Of a DNA stretch of 64,000 nt, positions 26,487 through 40,100 are shown piece after piece (the stretch's first letter is position 1; every line of letters starts with the position of its first letter). Position numbers and translations under genes: made by a program. This stretch comes from Sphingomonas sp. KR3-1 (lineage in GTDB: Bacteria; Pseudomonadota; Alphaproteobacteria; Sphingomonadales; Sphingomonadaceae). The notes under the pieces were generated by a model. It was not told where the DNA came from. It saw nothing but the letters and a program-made list of their open reading frames with translations, and ran no database searches. Location: NCBI RefSeq assembly GCF_040049295.1, contig NZ_JBDZDQ010000003.1, positions 629,152 to 693,151 of the forward strand. Reading direction: 5' to 3'.

Positions 26487-28004
26487 ATGCCCAAGGGTAA
26501 ACCCAACATCCTCGTGATCTGGGGCGACGATATCGGGTGGCAGAATGTCAGCGCCTACGGGATGGGCACGATGGGCTACACAACGCCCAATATCGACAGC
26601 ATCGGCCTGCAGGGCGTCCGCTTCAGCGACCATTATGCGCAGTCCTCTTGCACCGCCGGCCGCGCCGCGTTCATCACCGGCCAGTATCCGATCCGCTCGG
26701 GGATGACGACGGTGGGCATGCCGGGCGACCTGCTCGGGCTACAGCCGGAATCCCCCTGCCTTGCCGAAGTGATGAAGGCGCAGGGCTATGCGACCGGGCA
26801 TTTCGGCAAGAGCCACCTAGGCGACCGCAACGAGCATCTGCCGACCAACCACGGCTTCGACGAGTTCTTCGGCAACCTCTACCACCTCAACGTCTCCGAG
26901 GAGGAGGAACAGCGCGATTATCAGAGCTTCGCCAAGGCGCATTCGGGCAGCGTCGAAGCCTATGAGGACAAGTTCGGCGCGCGCGGGGTGATTCACAGCT
27001 TCGCCACCGATGTCGATGATCCGACGGTCGATCCGCGCTTCGGCAAGGTCGGCAAGCAGAAGATCACCGATACCGGCCCGCTCCATCAGGAGCGGATGCA
27101 CGACATCGATGGGGGCGAGTTCATCCCCAAGGCGCTCGATTTCATGAAGAAGGCCAAGGACGACGACACGCCGTTCTTCGTCTGGCTCAACTCGAGCCGC
27201 ATGCACCTTTACACGCGACTGGGCGACGAATGGCGCTATGCGGCGGAGAAATACACCTCCGAAGTCGATCTCCACGGCTCGGGCATGCTCCAGCACGACC
27301 ATGACGTCGGCACGGTGCTCGACTTCCTGAAGGCCAATGGGCTCGAGGAGGATACGATCGTCTGGTACTCGACCGACAACGGCCCCGAGCACAGCTCCTG
27401 GCCACACGGCGGCACCACGCCGTGGCGCGGCGAGAAGATGACCACCTGGGAAGGCGGCGTGCGTGTCATTTCGATGGTGCGCTGGCCGGGCAAGATCGAG
27501 CCGGGCAAGATTCTCAACGGCATCCAGGCGCACCAGGACGCCTTCACCACGCTCGCCGCGGCGGCCGGCGTCCCCGACGTCGTGGCGAAGATCAAGGCCG
27601 AGAAGCACCAGTATATCGATGGCGTGAACAACCTCGATTACTGGACCGGCAAGGCCAAGGAATCGGCGCGAAACTACATTTTCCACTACAGCGAGAGCAA
27701 GCTTACGGCATGTCGACTGGGGCCGTGGAAATGGCATTTCGCGACGGTCGCGGACTATTACGGCAACATCTCCGGACGCAGCAAACCGTTGGTGTTCAAC
27801 ATCCGCATGGACCCGTTCGAGAGCTATGACAGCACCGATGCCTATGGGCACCTGCTTCAGAAGGTCTCGTGGATGGTCGCGCCGATCGGCGAGCTGATGA
27901 AGGAGCATCTTGCGACCCTCGCCGAGTTCCCTCCCGTGCAGGGCGGCAAGTCGTTCGACATGTCCAATGTCGTCGAGCAGTTCCTGAGCCACGGGCACGA
28001 CTGA
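26487..28004 (+). CDS. Arylsulfatase, no signal peptide
   Basis: 505-residue type I sulfatase hydrolysing a sulfate ester; substrate unknown. Metal-site start [14 protein letters not shown] (the DD pair), then the formylglycine site [16 protein letters not shown] with Cys55 in CTAGR (the C-x-A-x-R form), FGKSHLGD with the conserved Lys/His, and [17 protein letters not shown] with the second metal Asp/Asn. No export signal is visible, so it probably acts in the cytosol like Pseudomonas AtsA. It is a paralogue of the gene at 45684-47183 (shared QYPIR.G, GFDEF.G.LYHLN). GGGAAGGA precedes the ATG. Confidence 0.9.
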   Translation: MPKGKPNILVIWGDDIGWQNVSAYGMGTMGYTTPNIDSIGLQGVRFSDHYAQSSCTAGRAAFITGQYPIRSGMTTVGMPGDLLGLQPESPCLAEVMKAQGYATGHFGKSHLGDRNEHLPTNHGFDEFFGNLYHLNVSEEEEQRDYQSFAKAHSGSVEAYEDKFGARGVIHSFATDVDDPTVDPRFGKVGKQKITDTGPLHQERMHDIDGGEFIPKALDFMKKAKDDDTPFFVWLNSSRMHLYTRLGDEWRYAAEKYTSEVDLHGSGMLQHDHDVGTVLDFLKANGLEEDTIVWYSTDNGPEHSSWPHGGTTPWRGEKMTTWEGGVRVISMVRWPGKIEPGKILNGIQAHQDAFTTLAAAAGVPDVVAKIKAEKHQYIDGVNNLDYWTGKAKESARNYIFHYSESKLTACRLGPWKWHFATVADYYGNISGRSKPLVFNIRMDPFESYDSTDAYGHLLQKVSWMVAPIGELMKEHLATLAEFPPVQGGKSFDMSNVVEQFLSHGHD

Positions 28005-28154
28005 AACGGCCGCCGGCGTCGGGATGCCGCGCGCCGGCCACCTTCCCCTAGGGGCAGTTCCGATTGGAAGTCCCGGGTTTCGCCCGATGCCCTTGGGCGA
28101 CGCAACGCGCTTGAATGAAACGATAATCCCGGGGGATATCGACGAGGGCAGCCG

Positions 28155-31100
28155 ATGGAACACCGTTCCTCTCTCCGCGCGACCCTGCTCCGCGGCAGCA
28201 TATTGGCCACCGCTACCGCGCTACTGGCCTTCGCGCCTTCCGCCTGGGCGCAAACCGGTCCCGCGCTTCCGAGCGGAGGCGTGTTCACCACCGGCGAAGG
28301 GCAGATCGCCCAACCCTCCCCCAACGCGCTGACGATCACGCAATCCTCGCGACGCGGGGTGATCGACTGGCGGGAGTTCTCAATCGCGATCGAGAACCAG
28401 GTGCGGATCGATAATGGCGGCGGCGCGACGCTGAACCGGGTGACCGGCGGAGCGCTGTCGCGGATCGACGGCATGCTGAGCGCGAGCGGCTCGGTCTATC
28501 TGATGAACCCCAATGGCGTGGTGATCGGCCCGAGCGGCAAGGTGCTGACCGGCGGCGACTTCGTGGCGACGACGCGGAACATGGATGCCGGCCAGTTCAT
28601 GGCGGGCGGATCGCTGGCGGCCTCGGGCAACTCCAACGGCATGATCGCCAACGGCGGATCGATCGTCTCGCAGGGCGGCAGCGTGGTGATGATCGCGCGT
28701 GCGGTGAGCAACGACGGCACGATAGAGGCGCGCCAGGGCCGGGTCACGCTTGCCGCCGCCAATGACGTGCTGATGGCGACGACCGACGGCAAGGCGGACG
28801 GCATCTACGTCTCGGTCGGCGCGGGCGGCGGCGACATCACCCAGACGGGACGGATCGCGGCGGCAGCGGTGGCGCTCAAGGCGGCGAACGGCAACATCTT
28901 CGCGCTGGCCGGCAATCGCGACGGGCTGGTCCAGGCGACCGGCACCGCGACCATCAAGGGCGAGCTCTGGCTGACCGCGCCCGCTGGCAAGGTGGAAGTC
29001 GCGGGCATGCTCAAGGCCGCGAACGCCGATGGCAGCGGCGGGCAGATCGTGGTCAGTGGCCGCGACCTGGCGCTCACCGCAACGGCGAACCTCTCGGCAG
29101 CCGGCATAGGCGGCGGCGAAGTGCTGATCGGCACGTCGGGCTATGGCAGCGGCGCCGATCTCGCGCGCAGCACGGCGATCGGCGATGGCGCGCGGATCGC
29201 CGCGGGCGGCCCGGCAGGCGGCGGGCGGATCGAGACCTCGGGACATGGTTTGGACCTCGGCGCGGCGACGATCCTGCCGGCCGCGGGCGGCAGCTGGCTG
29301 ATCGATCCGGATGACTTGGTGATCGATGCAGCTGCGGCTGCGGGGATCGTCACTTCGCTCAACGTAGGCGGAGGCACCGTCCTCGTCCAGACCACGGCCG
29401 GCGGGACGGGCGGTGTCGGCGACATCACCGTCGCGTCACCGATCGTCTGGACCGAGCCGACGGGCGCGCTTTCGATCGACGCCTATCGCAACATCGCGGT
29501 CAACGCCGCGATCACCGGGGCCGGCGATGTCAGCCTGAGCGCGAACGGCACGCTCGCCATCAACGCGCCGGTCTCGGGCGACACGATGTTCGCGCAGGTC
29601 GTCGGCGCCGTGACGATCAATCCCGGCGGGTCGTTCAGCGGCACCGACGCCGTCGGGATCGAGAGCAGCAGCTTCACCAACCTCGCCGGCGCCGGCGCGA
29701 TCAGCTCGAGCGGAGACCGGTGGTTCATCGCCACGGACGACGCCGCAGGATCGAACGACGGCGGTCTGACGCCTGATTACTATCTCTACGACTATCTCAA
29801 CACGCCGAGCGTGCCCGCGCCAGGCAATGGGCGCTTCTATCGCCAGGCGCCGAGCATCAGCTTCACGCTGGGCGCGGTCACCAAGACCTATGACGGCACT
29901 ACCCTCGCCACGCTCGACAGCAGCAACGTCAACCTGACCGGCCTGGTCAACGGCGACGTCTACACGCTCGACGGCAGCTATGCGACCGAGGACGCCGGCA
30001 TCGGCATCGACGTTACCGCGACCAACTTCCAGGCGAGCCGGGGCGGGATCGCAGTCTATGGCTACGACGTCACCACGCCGAGCGTCACCGCGGCGGTGGG
30101 CAGGATCGACCGGGCCGCGCTCACCGCGGCGATCGTCGGCAATCCCACCAAGACCTACAACGCCACCACCGCGGTCGCGCTGACCGCCGCCAATTTCCAG
30201 CTGAGTGGCGTGGTCAACGGCGAGAGCGTCACGATCAACGGCGCAGCGACATCGGCCTATGACAGCGCCAATGCCGGCCCGCGAACGGTCAGCACCACGT
30301 TCCAGAGCCCCAATTTCACCGCGGGCGCGGGCACCAGTCTCGCCAACTACATCCTGCCGATCAGCGCGAGCGGCGCGGGGCTTATCAACCCGGCGCCGAT
30401 CCTGATCAGCGGAGTCACCGCGAACGACAAGGTCTATGACGGCACCACCGCAGCGACGCTGAACACCGGCGGCGCGACGATCTTCGGCGTGGTGCCCGGC
30501 GACACGGTGACGCTCGACACCTCAGGCGCCGCCGGCGTGTTCACGACGAAGAATGTCGGCAACGCCATCGCCGTGACCGGCGCAGGCTTCGCGCTCGCCG
30601 GCACCAGCGCGGCCAATTATGCCGTCTCGCAGCCGACCGGGCTTGCCGCCAACATCACAAGGGCGGCGCTGGTGGTCACCGGGCTGACCGCGAACGACAA
30701 GGTCTATGACGGCACCTTCTTCGCCGGCGTCAACACGGCCGGGCTGGTGATCAGCGGGCTGGTTCCCGGCGACGATGTCCTTCCGGTCGATGCCGGCGGC
30801 CAGATCAGCTTCGCGCAGAAGGATGTCGGGCAGAATATCCTGGTCACGATCAGCGGCGTCGTCCTGATCGGCGGGGACGCTGGCAATTATGATCTCAGCT
30901 TCTCGTCCGCGCTCACCGCCGACATCACCCAGCGCCCACTCAGCATCACCGGCAGCGGCATGCCGAGCAAGGTCTATGACGGCAACACCAACGCCTTCGT
31001 CCTCGCGTCGCAAGTCGGCCTGAGCAACGTGGTCGCCGGCGAGACGGTCACGCTCAGCCAGGCGACGGGGCTCACCTATGCCGACAAGAATGTCGGCATC

Positions 31101-34100
31101 TGGGACATCGACTTCACGCTCAGCCCGTCGGACTTCCAGGCCGGACCGAACACTTTGCTCTCCAACTATCTGCTGCCGAGCATCGGCACGATCCAGGGCG
31201 AGATCACCCCCGCCCCGCTGGTCATCACGATCATCGGCAACCCCACCAAGGCCTATGACGGCAACGCCAATGCCGCGCTCGGGCCGGGCAATTTCCAGGT
31301 CGACGGCTTCATCACCGGCGAGGGCGCGACCGTCACCCAGGCCTCCGGCCAGTACAGCTCGTCCGACGCCGGCGTCTGGACGGTAAGCGCCAACCTGACT
31401 GCCGGCGATTTCGCTACCGATCCCGGCACGCTGATATCAAACTACTACATCCCGTCCCCAGTGAGCGGCGTGGGCACGGTCACGCGGCGCGATCTCGGCC
31501 CGGGCGTGGTCACCGTCGACATCACCGGTAATCCGACCAAGGTCTATGACGGCACCACGATCGCCACGCTGACGCCTGGCGACTACACCCTCGGCGGCTT
31601 CATCGCCGGCGAAGGCGCGACGATCACCGAGACGGTGGGCACCTATGGCAGCGCCAATGCCGGGCAGCAGTCGGTCACCGTCCAGCTCGATCCGGGCGAC
31701 TTCGCCCCCTTCCCCGGCACCAATCTCGCCAACTACACCCTACCCGACGTCGCGACGGGCATCGGCACGATCCTGCGCGCGCAGTTGAGCGCCGCGATCA
31801 TCGGCAATCCGACCAAGGTCTATAACGGCCAGACGCGCATCGGGCTCAACCCCGGCAGCTTCAGCATCACCGGCCTCATCGCCGGCGAGAGCATCACCGT
31901 CACCCCGGGCAATATCGGCAATTATGACGACGCCGACGCCGGCAGCCGCACGATCACCGCGCTGTTCCCGAGCATGGCCAATTTCGTCGCCGGGCCGGGC
32001 ACGCTGCTCAGCAACTATCTGCTGCCGGCCCAGGCGACCGGGCCCGGCACGATCACCCCGGCGCCGCTCAACATCCTCAACGTGCGGGCGCAAGACAAGG
32101 TCTATGACCAGACCACGCTCGCACTGCTGACCGGCACGGCCACGCTGTTCGGCGTGGTCTCGGGCGACACGGTCCTGCTGAGCTCGGCGGGATCGACGGG
32201 CACCTTCGCCACCGCCAATGCCGGCAGCGGCATCGGCGTGACGGTGTCGGGCTTCACCATCTCCGGTGCCGATGCGGGTAATTATGCGCTGTTCCAGCCG
32301 GCGGGACTGACCGCGAACATCGCGCGGCGCGGACTGACGATCGTCGGGCTGATCGCCAACGACAAATTCTACGACAGCACCACCGCCGCGACACTCGGCG
32401 GATCGCCGACGCTGGTGGGTGTGCTGAGCGGCGATACCGTAGCGCTGAACGGGCTGGGCTCGACGGCGTCCTTCCTGCAATCGAATGTCGGCACCGATCT
32501 GCGCGTCAATATCGGCGGCTTCGCGATTGCCGGGGCGCAGGCGGGCAACTACGCGCTGAGCCAGCCAAGTGGCCTCACCGCCGACATCAACCCGGTGATG
32601 TTGACCGGCACAATCCTGGGCAACCCCGCCAAGACCTATGACGGCACCACCAGCGTATCGCTGACCGGTGCCAACTACGCCTTGACCGGCTTCATCGCGG
32701 GCGAAGGCGGCACGATCACCCAGTCCTCCGGCGCGGCCTATGACAGTGCTAATGCCGGCGCGCGAACGGTAACCGCGACACTGGTGGTCTCCGATTTCGT
32801 AGCCAACGCGGGCACGTTGCTGAGCAACTATGTGCTGCCGACCGCGATCTCGGGCGCGGGCACGATCAACCAGGCGGCGCTGACCGCGACGATCATCGGC
32901 AACCCGACCAAGGTCTATGACGCAACCACCACCGCGACGCTGACCAGCGCGAACTATGCGCTCGCCGGTTTCGTGGCGGGTGAAGGCGCGACCGTCACTC
33001 AGACCGCCGGCACCTATGCCAGCAAGAATGTCGGCAGCCGCGCCGCGACCGCGACGCTCGGCAGCGGCGACTTCACTGCAAATGGCGGGACCTTGCTAGC
33101 CAATTACGTGCTGCCGACGACTGCATCAGGCACCGGCACGATCACCCAGGCCAGCGTGCAGGTGATTGGCATCCTCGCCAACGACAAGGTCTATGACGGC
33201 ACCACCGTCGCCACGCTCGACAGTAGCGGTGGCGGGCTGAGCGGCGTGCTCGGCAGCGACGCGGTCGGCCTCGTCTCGAGCGGCGCCGCCGGCAGCTTCG
33301 CCACGAGGAATGTCGGCACCAACATCGCGGTGACCGCGACCGGCTACACGCTCGCCGGCGGTGACGCGGCCAATTATCTGATACTCCAGCCGACCGGGCT
33401 GGCGGCGGACATCACCCAGGCGACCATCCAGCTCCTCTCGGTCACCAAGACCTATGATGCGACCATAAGCGTGCCGACCGCCAACGGCGCCTATACCTTG
33501 TTCGGCGTGGTGGCGGGCGACAGCGTAGCCGTCGATGCCAGCGGGATCACCGGCAGCTACGCCGACAAGAATGTCGGCACGGGCAAGCTGGTGACGCTGA
33601 GCGGCGTCGCGATCACCGGCGCCGACGCGGCCAATTATTCGATCGCGGCAACCGTCACCAACCAGCCGATCGGCACCATCACGCCAGCGACGCTCGACGT
33701 CATCGGCGCGCTGGCGCTCGACAAGACCTATGACCAGAACACCGTCGCCCAGCTCGACAATAGCGGCACCGTGCTGAGCGGCGTGCTCGCCAGCGACGTG
33801 GTCAATCTGAGCTTCGCGACGACGGGCAATTTCGACAATGCCAATGCGGGCCTGGGCAAGCCCGTCACCACCACCGCCTATAGCATCTCGGGTGCCGATG
33901 CGGGCAACTACACGCTGGTCCAGCCGCATGGGCTGACGGCGGACATCAACCCGCTCGAGATCTTCCTCGCCTCAGTGACCAAGACCTATGACGGCACGAC
34001 CGCGCTGCCGAGCGCGGCCGGCGGCTATGCATTTACCGGCGTGCTGAGCGGCGACACGGTGGTCGCCCAGACTTCGGGTGTCACCGGCCAGTACAACGAC

Positions 34101-37100
34101 AGCAAGAATGTCGGCACCGCCAAGCCGGTGACGGTCGACGGCCTCACGCTCACCGGCGCGAGCGGGGGAAACTATTTCATCAGGCCGAGCATCACCGGCA
34201 GTCTCGGCACGATCACCCAGGCAGTCCTGAGCGTCGCGATCATCGGCAATCCGACACGGGTCTATGACGCGACCAACGCCGCCACGCTGGCGACCGGCAA
34301 CTATCAGCTCACCGGTTTCGCCGCGGGCGAAGGCGCGACGGTGACCGAGATGGCGGGCAGCTATGACTCGGCCAACCAGGGCGCGCGCACGATCACCGCT
34401 ATCCTCGACGCCGGCGATTTCACTTCGAATGGCGGCACGCTGCTGGGCAACTATGTGCTGCCCACCAGCGCCAGCGGCGCGGGCACGATCGATCCGCGGC
34501 TGCTGACCGTCTCGAGCGTAATTGCCAACGACAAGGTCTATGACGGCACGACCGTCGCGACCCTGAACAGCACGGCAGCCGCACTCAACAATGTCGTGCC
34601 CGGCGATACCGTGGCGCTGAACAGCGCGGGCGCGACGGGCACCTTCGCCTCGCCCCATGTCGGCACCGGCATCGCAGTGACCGCCTCGGGCTATGCGCTG
34701 ACCAACAACCCGTTCGGCAACTACACGCTCCAGCAGCCGACCGGACTGAGCGCGAACATCACTGCGGCCCTGCTCACGCTAACCCGCGTCACGCGCACCT
34801 ACGACGCATCGACCAACCTGCCGGGCAATGCCGGTGCCTATACGCTGAGCGGCGTGGTCGCCGGCGACGATGTGGCGGTCGATGCCGCCGCGGCAGCGGC
34901 GAGCGGCAGCTATGCCGACAAGAACGTCAACACCGGCATCCTCGTCACGATCGGCAACCTGGCGCTGACCGGCGCGGCAGCGAGCAATTACTCGATCGCC
35001 AGCCCGCTTACCAATGCGTCGATCGGCGAGATCACCCCGGCGACGCTGAGCGGGTCGATCATCGGCACCCCGACCCGAATCTATGACGGCACGACCGCCG
35101 CGCTGCTCGCGAGCGGCAACTTTCAGCTGACCGGCTTCTTCGGCGGCGAAGGCGCGACCGTAACAGAGACGGCCGGCCGGTATGATAGCGCCAATACCGG
35201 CGCGCGCACCATCGCCGCGACACTCGACTCTGGCGACTTCACCGCCAATGGCGGCACCTCGCTCTCCAACTATATCCTGCCGACCGGCGCGAGCGGCGCA
35301 GGCCAGATCGATCCGAAGGCGCTCGCCGTCACGATCATCGGCACGCCGACGCGGACCTATGACGGCACCACCGCGGCGGCGCTGACGGCCGAGAACTACG
35401 ACCTGACCGGCTTCGTCTCCGGCCAGAGCGCGACGGTAACCCAGGCCTTCGGCGCCTATGCCAGCAAGGATGCGGGCAGCCGGACCGTCACCGCGACGCT
35501 GGGCACCGGCGACTTCCTGGCGGGGAGCGGCACCTCGCTGAGCAACTACATCCTGCCGACCACCGCCAGCGGCGCAGGATTGATCAACCAGGCAATGCTC
35601 ACCGCCGCGATCATCGGCACGCCGACGCGCGTCTATGACGCGACCACCGCGGTCACGCTCAACCCGGGCAATTATCAGCTGACCGGCTTCGTCAGCGGCG
35701 AGGGCGCGACGGTGAGCGAGACGGCAGGCGTGTTCAATTCGCCCGATGCAGGCCCGCGAACGGTGACTGCCACCCTCGATCCGGGCGACTTCGTCGCGAC
35801 TGGCAGCACCCTGCTCTCCAACTATGTCCTGCCCGTCAGTGCCCGCGGTGGCGGCCGGATCGACCGGGCGGTGCTCGGCGCGGCGATCATCGGCAATCCG
35901 ACCCGGATCTATGACGGCACCACACTCGCCGCGCTGACCACGGCCAACTATCAGCTTACCGGCTTTGTCGGGACGCAGGGCGCAAGCGTCACGCAGACGG
36001 CGGGCGCTTACAGCTCGGCCAATGCCGGCACCCGCGCCGTCACCGCCAGCCTCACGAGCGGGGACTTCGCTGCGAATGGCGGCACGCTGCTCTCCAACTA
36101 TGTCCTGCCCACCACGGCGAGCGGCCAAGGCCAGATCGATCCCGCACTGCTCACCGCCGCGATCGTCGGCACGCCGACTAAAAGCTATGACGGCACCGCC
36201 GCCGCCACGCTGACCGCCGGCAACTACACGCTGAACGGCTTCGTCGCCGGCGAAGGCGCGACCGTCACCCGGACCGCCGGCAGCTATGCTTCGGCCAATG
36301 CCGGCACCCGCATCGTCACGACCAGCCTATCGAGCGGCGACTTTACCGCGAACAGCGGCACGCTGCTCGCCAACTATGTGTTGCCGCTCACCGCGATCGG
36401 CACCGGACTGATCGACCGCGCGACGCTGCAGGTGTTCATCAGCGGCATCCCGGTGAAGGACTATGACGGCACCACGCTCGCGACGCTGACCCCCGGCAAC
36501 TACACGCTGACCGGCTTCGTCGCCGGCGAAGGCGCGACAGTGACGCAGGGATCGGGCAACTATGCCTCGGCCAATGCCGGGCTGCGGCTGATCAGCACGG
36601 TGCTGGCCGGGTCCGACTTCGCGGCGAACAGCGGCACGCTGCTCGCCAACTACACCCTGCCGACCACCGCCACCGGCGTCGGCCTGATCAACCGGCGCGC
36701 GCTCGCCGCCGCGGTGATCGGCCTGCCGACCAAGATCTATGACGGCACCGATGTGGCGACGCTGACCTCGGCCAATTACGCCTTTACCGGCTTCGTGGCC
36801 GGTGAAGGCGGTACGATCACCGAGACCGACGGGACCTATGCATCGGCCAATGCTGGGCTGCGCGGGATCACCGTCAACCTGGGCAGCGCCGACTTCGTGG
36901 CGAACAGCGGTACGCTGCTCATCAACTATCTGCTGCCGCTCACCGCGACCGGACCCGGGCGGGTCGACCAGGCGATGCTGAGCGCAGCGATCATCGGCAA
37001 TCCGAGCCGGGTCTATGACGGCACCACCGCTGCGGCGCTGGCCTCCAGCAATTATGCGCTGACCGGCTTCGTCGCTGGCGAGGGCGCGACCATCACCGAG

Positions 37101-40100
37101 ACCGCGGGCAGCTATGACTCGGCTAATGTCGGATCGCGCACCGTCACTGCGTCGCTCGATGCGGGAGATTTCGCTGCGAACAGCGGAACGACGCTGGGCA
37201 ACTACGTCCTGCCGACCAGCGCAGCGGGCACCGGGACGATCGGCCAGGCGATGCTCACCGCCGCGATCATCGGCACGCCGACGCGCGCCTATGACGGCAC
37301 GACCCTCGCGACGCTGACCTCGGCGAACTACGCGCTGGCCGGGTTTGCGGCTGGCGAGAGCGCCACCATCTCGCAAGCCACCGGCATATATAGCTCGGCA
37401 AATGCCGGCAGCCGCATCGTGACGGCCGTACTCGCCGGCGGGGATTTCACTGCCGGCAGCGGTACCGACTTGTCCAACTATATCCTGCCGACTAGCGCGA
37501 GCGGTGCAGGACTGATCAGCCAGGCGGCGCTCAATGCGGTCATCATCGGCACGCCGACCCGAACCTATGACGGCACCACCCGCGCCATGCTGACCAGCGC
37601 AAACTATGCGCTCGCCGGCTTCGTCACGGGAGAAGGCGCGACGGTCACCCAGGCTGCCGGCACCTATGCCTCGCCCAATGCCGGAACGCGGAGCGTCACC
37701 GCCATCCTAACCGCCAGTGACTTCACCGCCGACAGCGGCACGCTACTGAGCAACTACGCCCTGCCCGCCAGCGCGATCGGAGCCGGGGTGATCGACCGCG
37801 CGGCGCTGGGCGCGATCATCGTCGGGAACCCCAGCCGGGCCTATGACGGCACCACGGTCGCGGCGCTGACCCCGGCGAACTATGCCCTGACCGGCTTCGT
37901 CGCCGGCGAAAGCGCCACCGTCAGCCAGGGCGTCGGCGGCTATGCCGCGCCCGATGCCGGCGTGCGCGTCGTCGATGCAACGCTGGCTGCTTCCGACTTC
38001 ATCGCCGGCACGGGCACGTTGCTGTCCAACTATGTCCTGCCGGCGAGCGCCACCGGGCCCGGCACGATCGACCGCGCGTTGCTGGTGGCGCTGATCGTCA
38101 ACGATCCGACACGGGTCTATGACGGCACCACCGCTGCGGCGCTGACCGCCGGCAATTTCACGCTCACCGGCTTTGCCGTGGGCGAAGGCGCGACGGTGAC
38201 CCAGACGGCGGGCGCCTATGGCTCCCCGAATGCCGGGATGCGGACAGTCAGCGCGACGCTCGGCGCGTCCGATTTCGCCGCAATCGGGGGCACTTCGCTT
38301 GCCAACTATGTGCTTCCCATGAGCGCGAGCGGCACCGGGCATATCGAACAGGCGGTGCTGACCGCCGCGATCATCGGCACACCGACCAAGACCTATGACG
38401 GCACCGTCCTCGCGATGCTGGGCGCCGGCAACTATGCGCTGACCGGCTTTATCGCCGGCGAGGGCGCGACGATCACGCAGGCCCTCGCCGCCTATGATTC
38501 CGCCGATGCGGGCTCGCGCACCGTCACCGCGATACTCGCCGCCGGCGACTACGCCGCAGACAGCGGCACTCTGCTCGATAACTATGCCCTGCCGACCAGC
38601 GCCACCGGGTCAGGCCTGATCGACCCGCGCGCCCTCACCGCCACGATCATCGGCGATCCGACCCGCGCCTATGACGGCGCCACCCGCGCCACGCTCGCCG
38701 CGGCGAACTACGCGCTCACCGGCTTTGTCGGCACGCAGGGCGCGACGGTCACCCAGACGCAGGGCAGCTATGGCCAGGCCGATGCGGGCATCCGCACCGT
38801 CACAGCCACGCTCGCCGGCGGCGATTTCGCTGCCGACAGCGGAACCTCGCTCACCAACTATATCCTGCCAACCAGCGCCTCCGGCCTCGGCCGGATCGAC
38901 CGGGCTATCCTCAACGCAGTCATCATCGGCACGCCGACCCGGGCCTATGACGGGACCGACCTGGCGGCACTGACCCCCGCGAACTTCGCGCTTGCCGGCT
39001 TCGTCTCCGGCGAAGGCGCGACGGTCACCCAGGCTTCCGGCGTCTATGCCTCGCCCAATGCGGGGACGCGGATCGTCACCGCCACTGTTGCGGCGAGCGA
39101 TTTCGCGGCGGATAGCGGCACGGCGCTCTCCAACTATGTGCTGCCGACCAGCGCCGCCGGCCTGGGCGTGATCGACCAGGCGACGCTGACTGCGATCCTC
39201 ATCGGCGATCCGACACGGGCCTATGACGGGACCACGCGCGCAGCGCTGACCTCGGCGAACTTCGCGCTGGCCGGCTTCGTCGCGGGCGAGGGCGCCATCG
39301 CCACTCAGAGCGCGGGCAGCTATGCCTCGGCCGATGCCGGACCACGGCTGGTCACCGTAACGCTCGCCGCCACCGACTTCGCGCCCAATGCCGGTACGCT
39401 GCTCGACAACTACGCGTTACCTGCCAGCGCCGCAGGGCTCGGAACGATAGACAGGGCCATGCTGACCGCCGCGATCATCAAAGATCCGACCCGCACCTAT
39501 GACGGCACCACGCGCGCGACGCTGACCTCTGCGAACTATGCCCTTGCCGGCTTCGTCGCCGGCCAGAGCGCCACGGTCACCGAGACCATTGGCGCCTACA
39601 GCGCGGCGAATGCAGGCGCGCGGACCGTGACGGCGACACTCGACGCGAGCGATTTTGCCGCCGGCAGCGGGACCGCGCTTTCCAACTATGTTCTGCCTGT
39701 CAGTGCGGCCGGGACGGGGCATATCGGCCAGGCGGCGCTGGGCGTCGCGATCGTTGGCAACCCGACGCGGATCTATGACGGCACCAGCCTGGCCTCGCTG
39801 ACCTCGGCCAATTTCGCGCTCACCGGCTTCATCGCCGGCGAAGGCGCGACGGTCGTGCGGACTACCGGCGCCTATGACAGCGCCAACGCCGGCACCCGCA
39901 CCGTCACCGCCGCGCTGACCGGCGCCGACTATGCAGCGAACAGCGGCACCCTGCTGAGCAACTATCTTCTGCCGACCAGCGCGACCGGCGCCGGAGCGAT
40001 CGACCGCGCCAATTTGACCGTTACGATCACCGGCTACCCCACCAAGCCCTATGATGGCGGCACCGACGCGACGCTGGTATCGTCCGACTACAGCATCTCC

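Noticed and set aside
31740..39400. Long minus-strand open frames across the repeat array
   Set aside because: They are antisense shadows of a high-GC repeated coding region: Arg/Gly/Ala-rich, no start signals, and they repeat with the same period as the sense frame.
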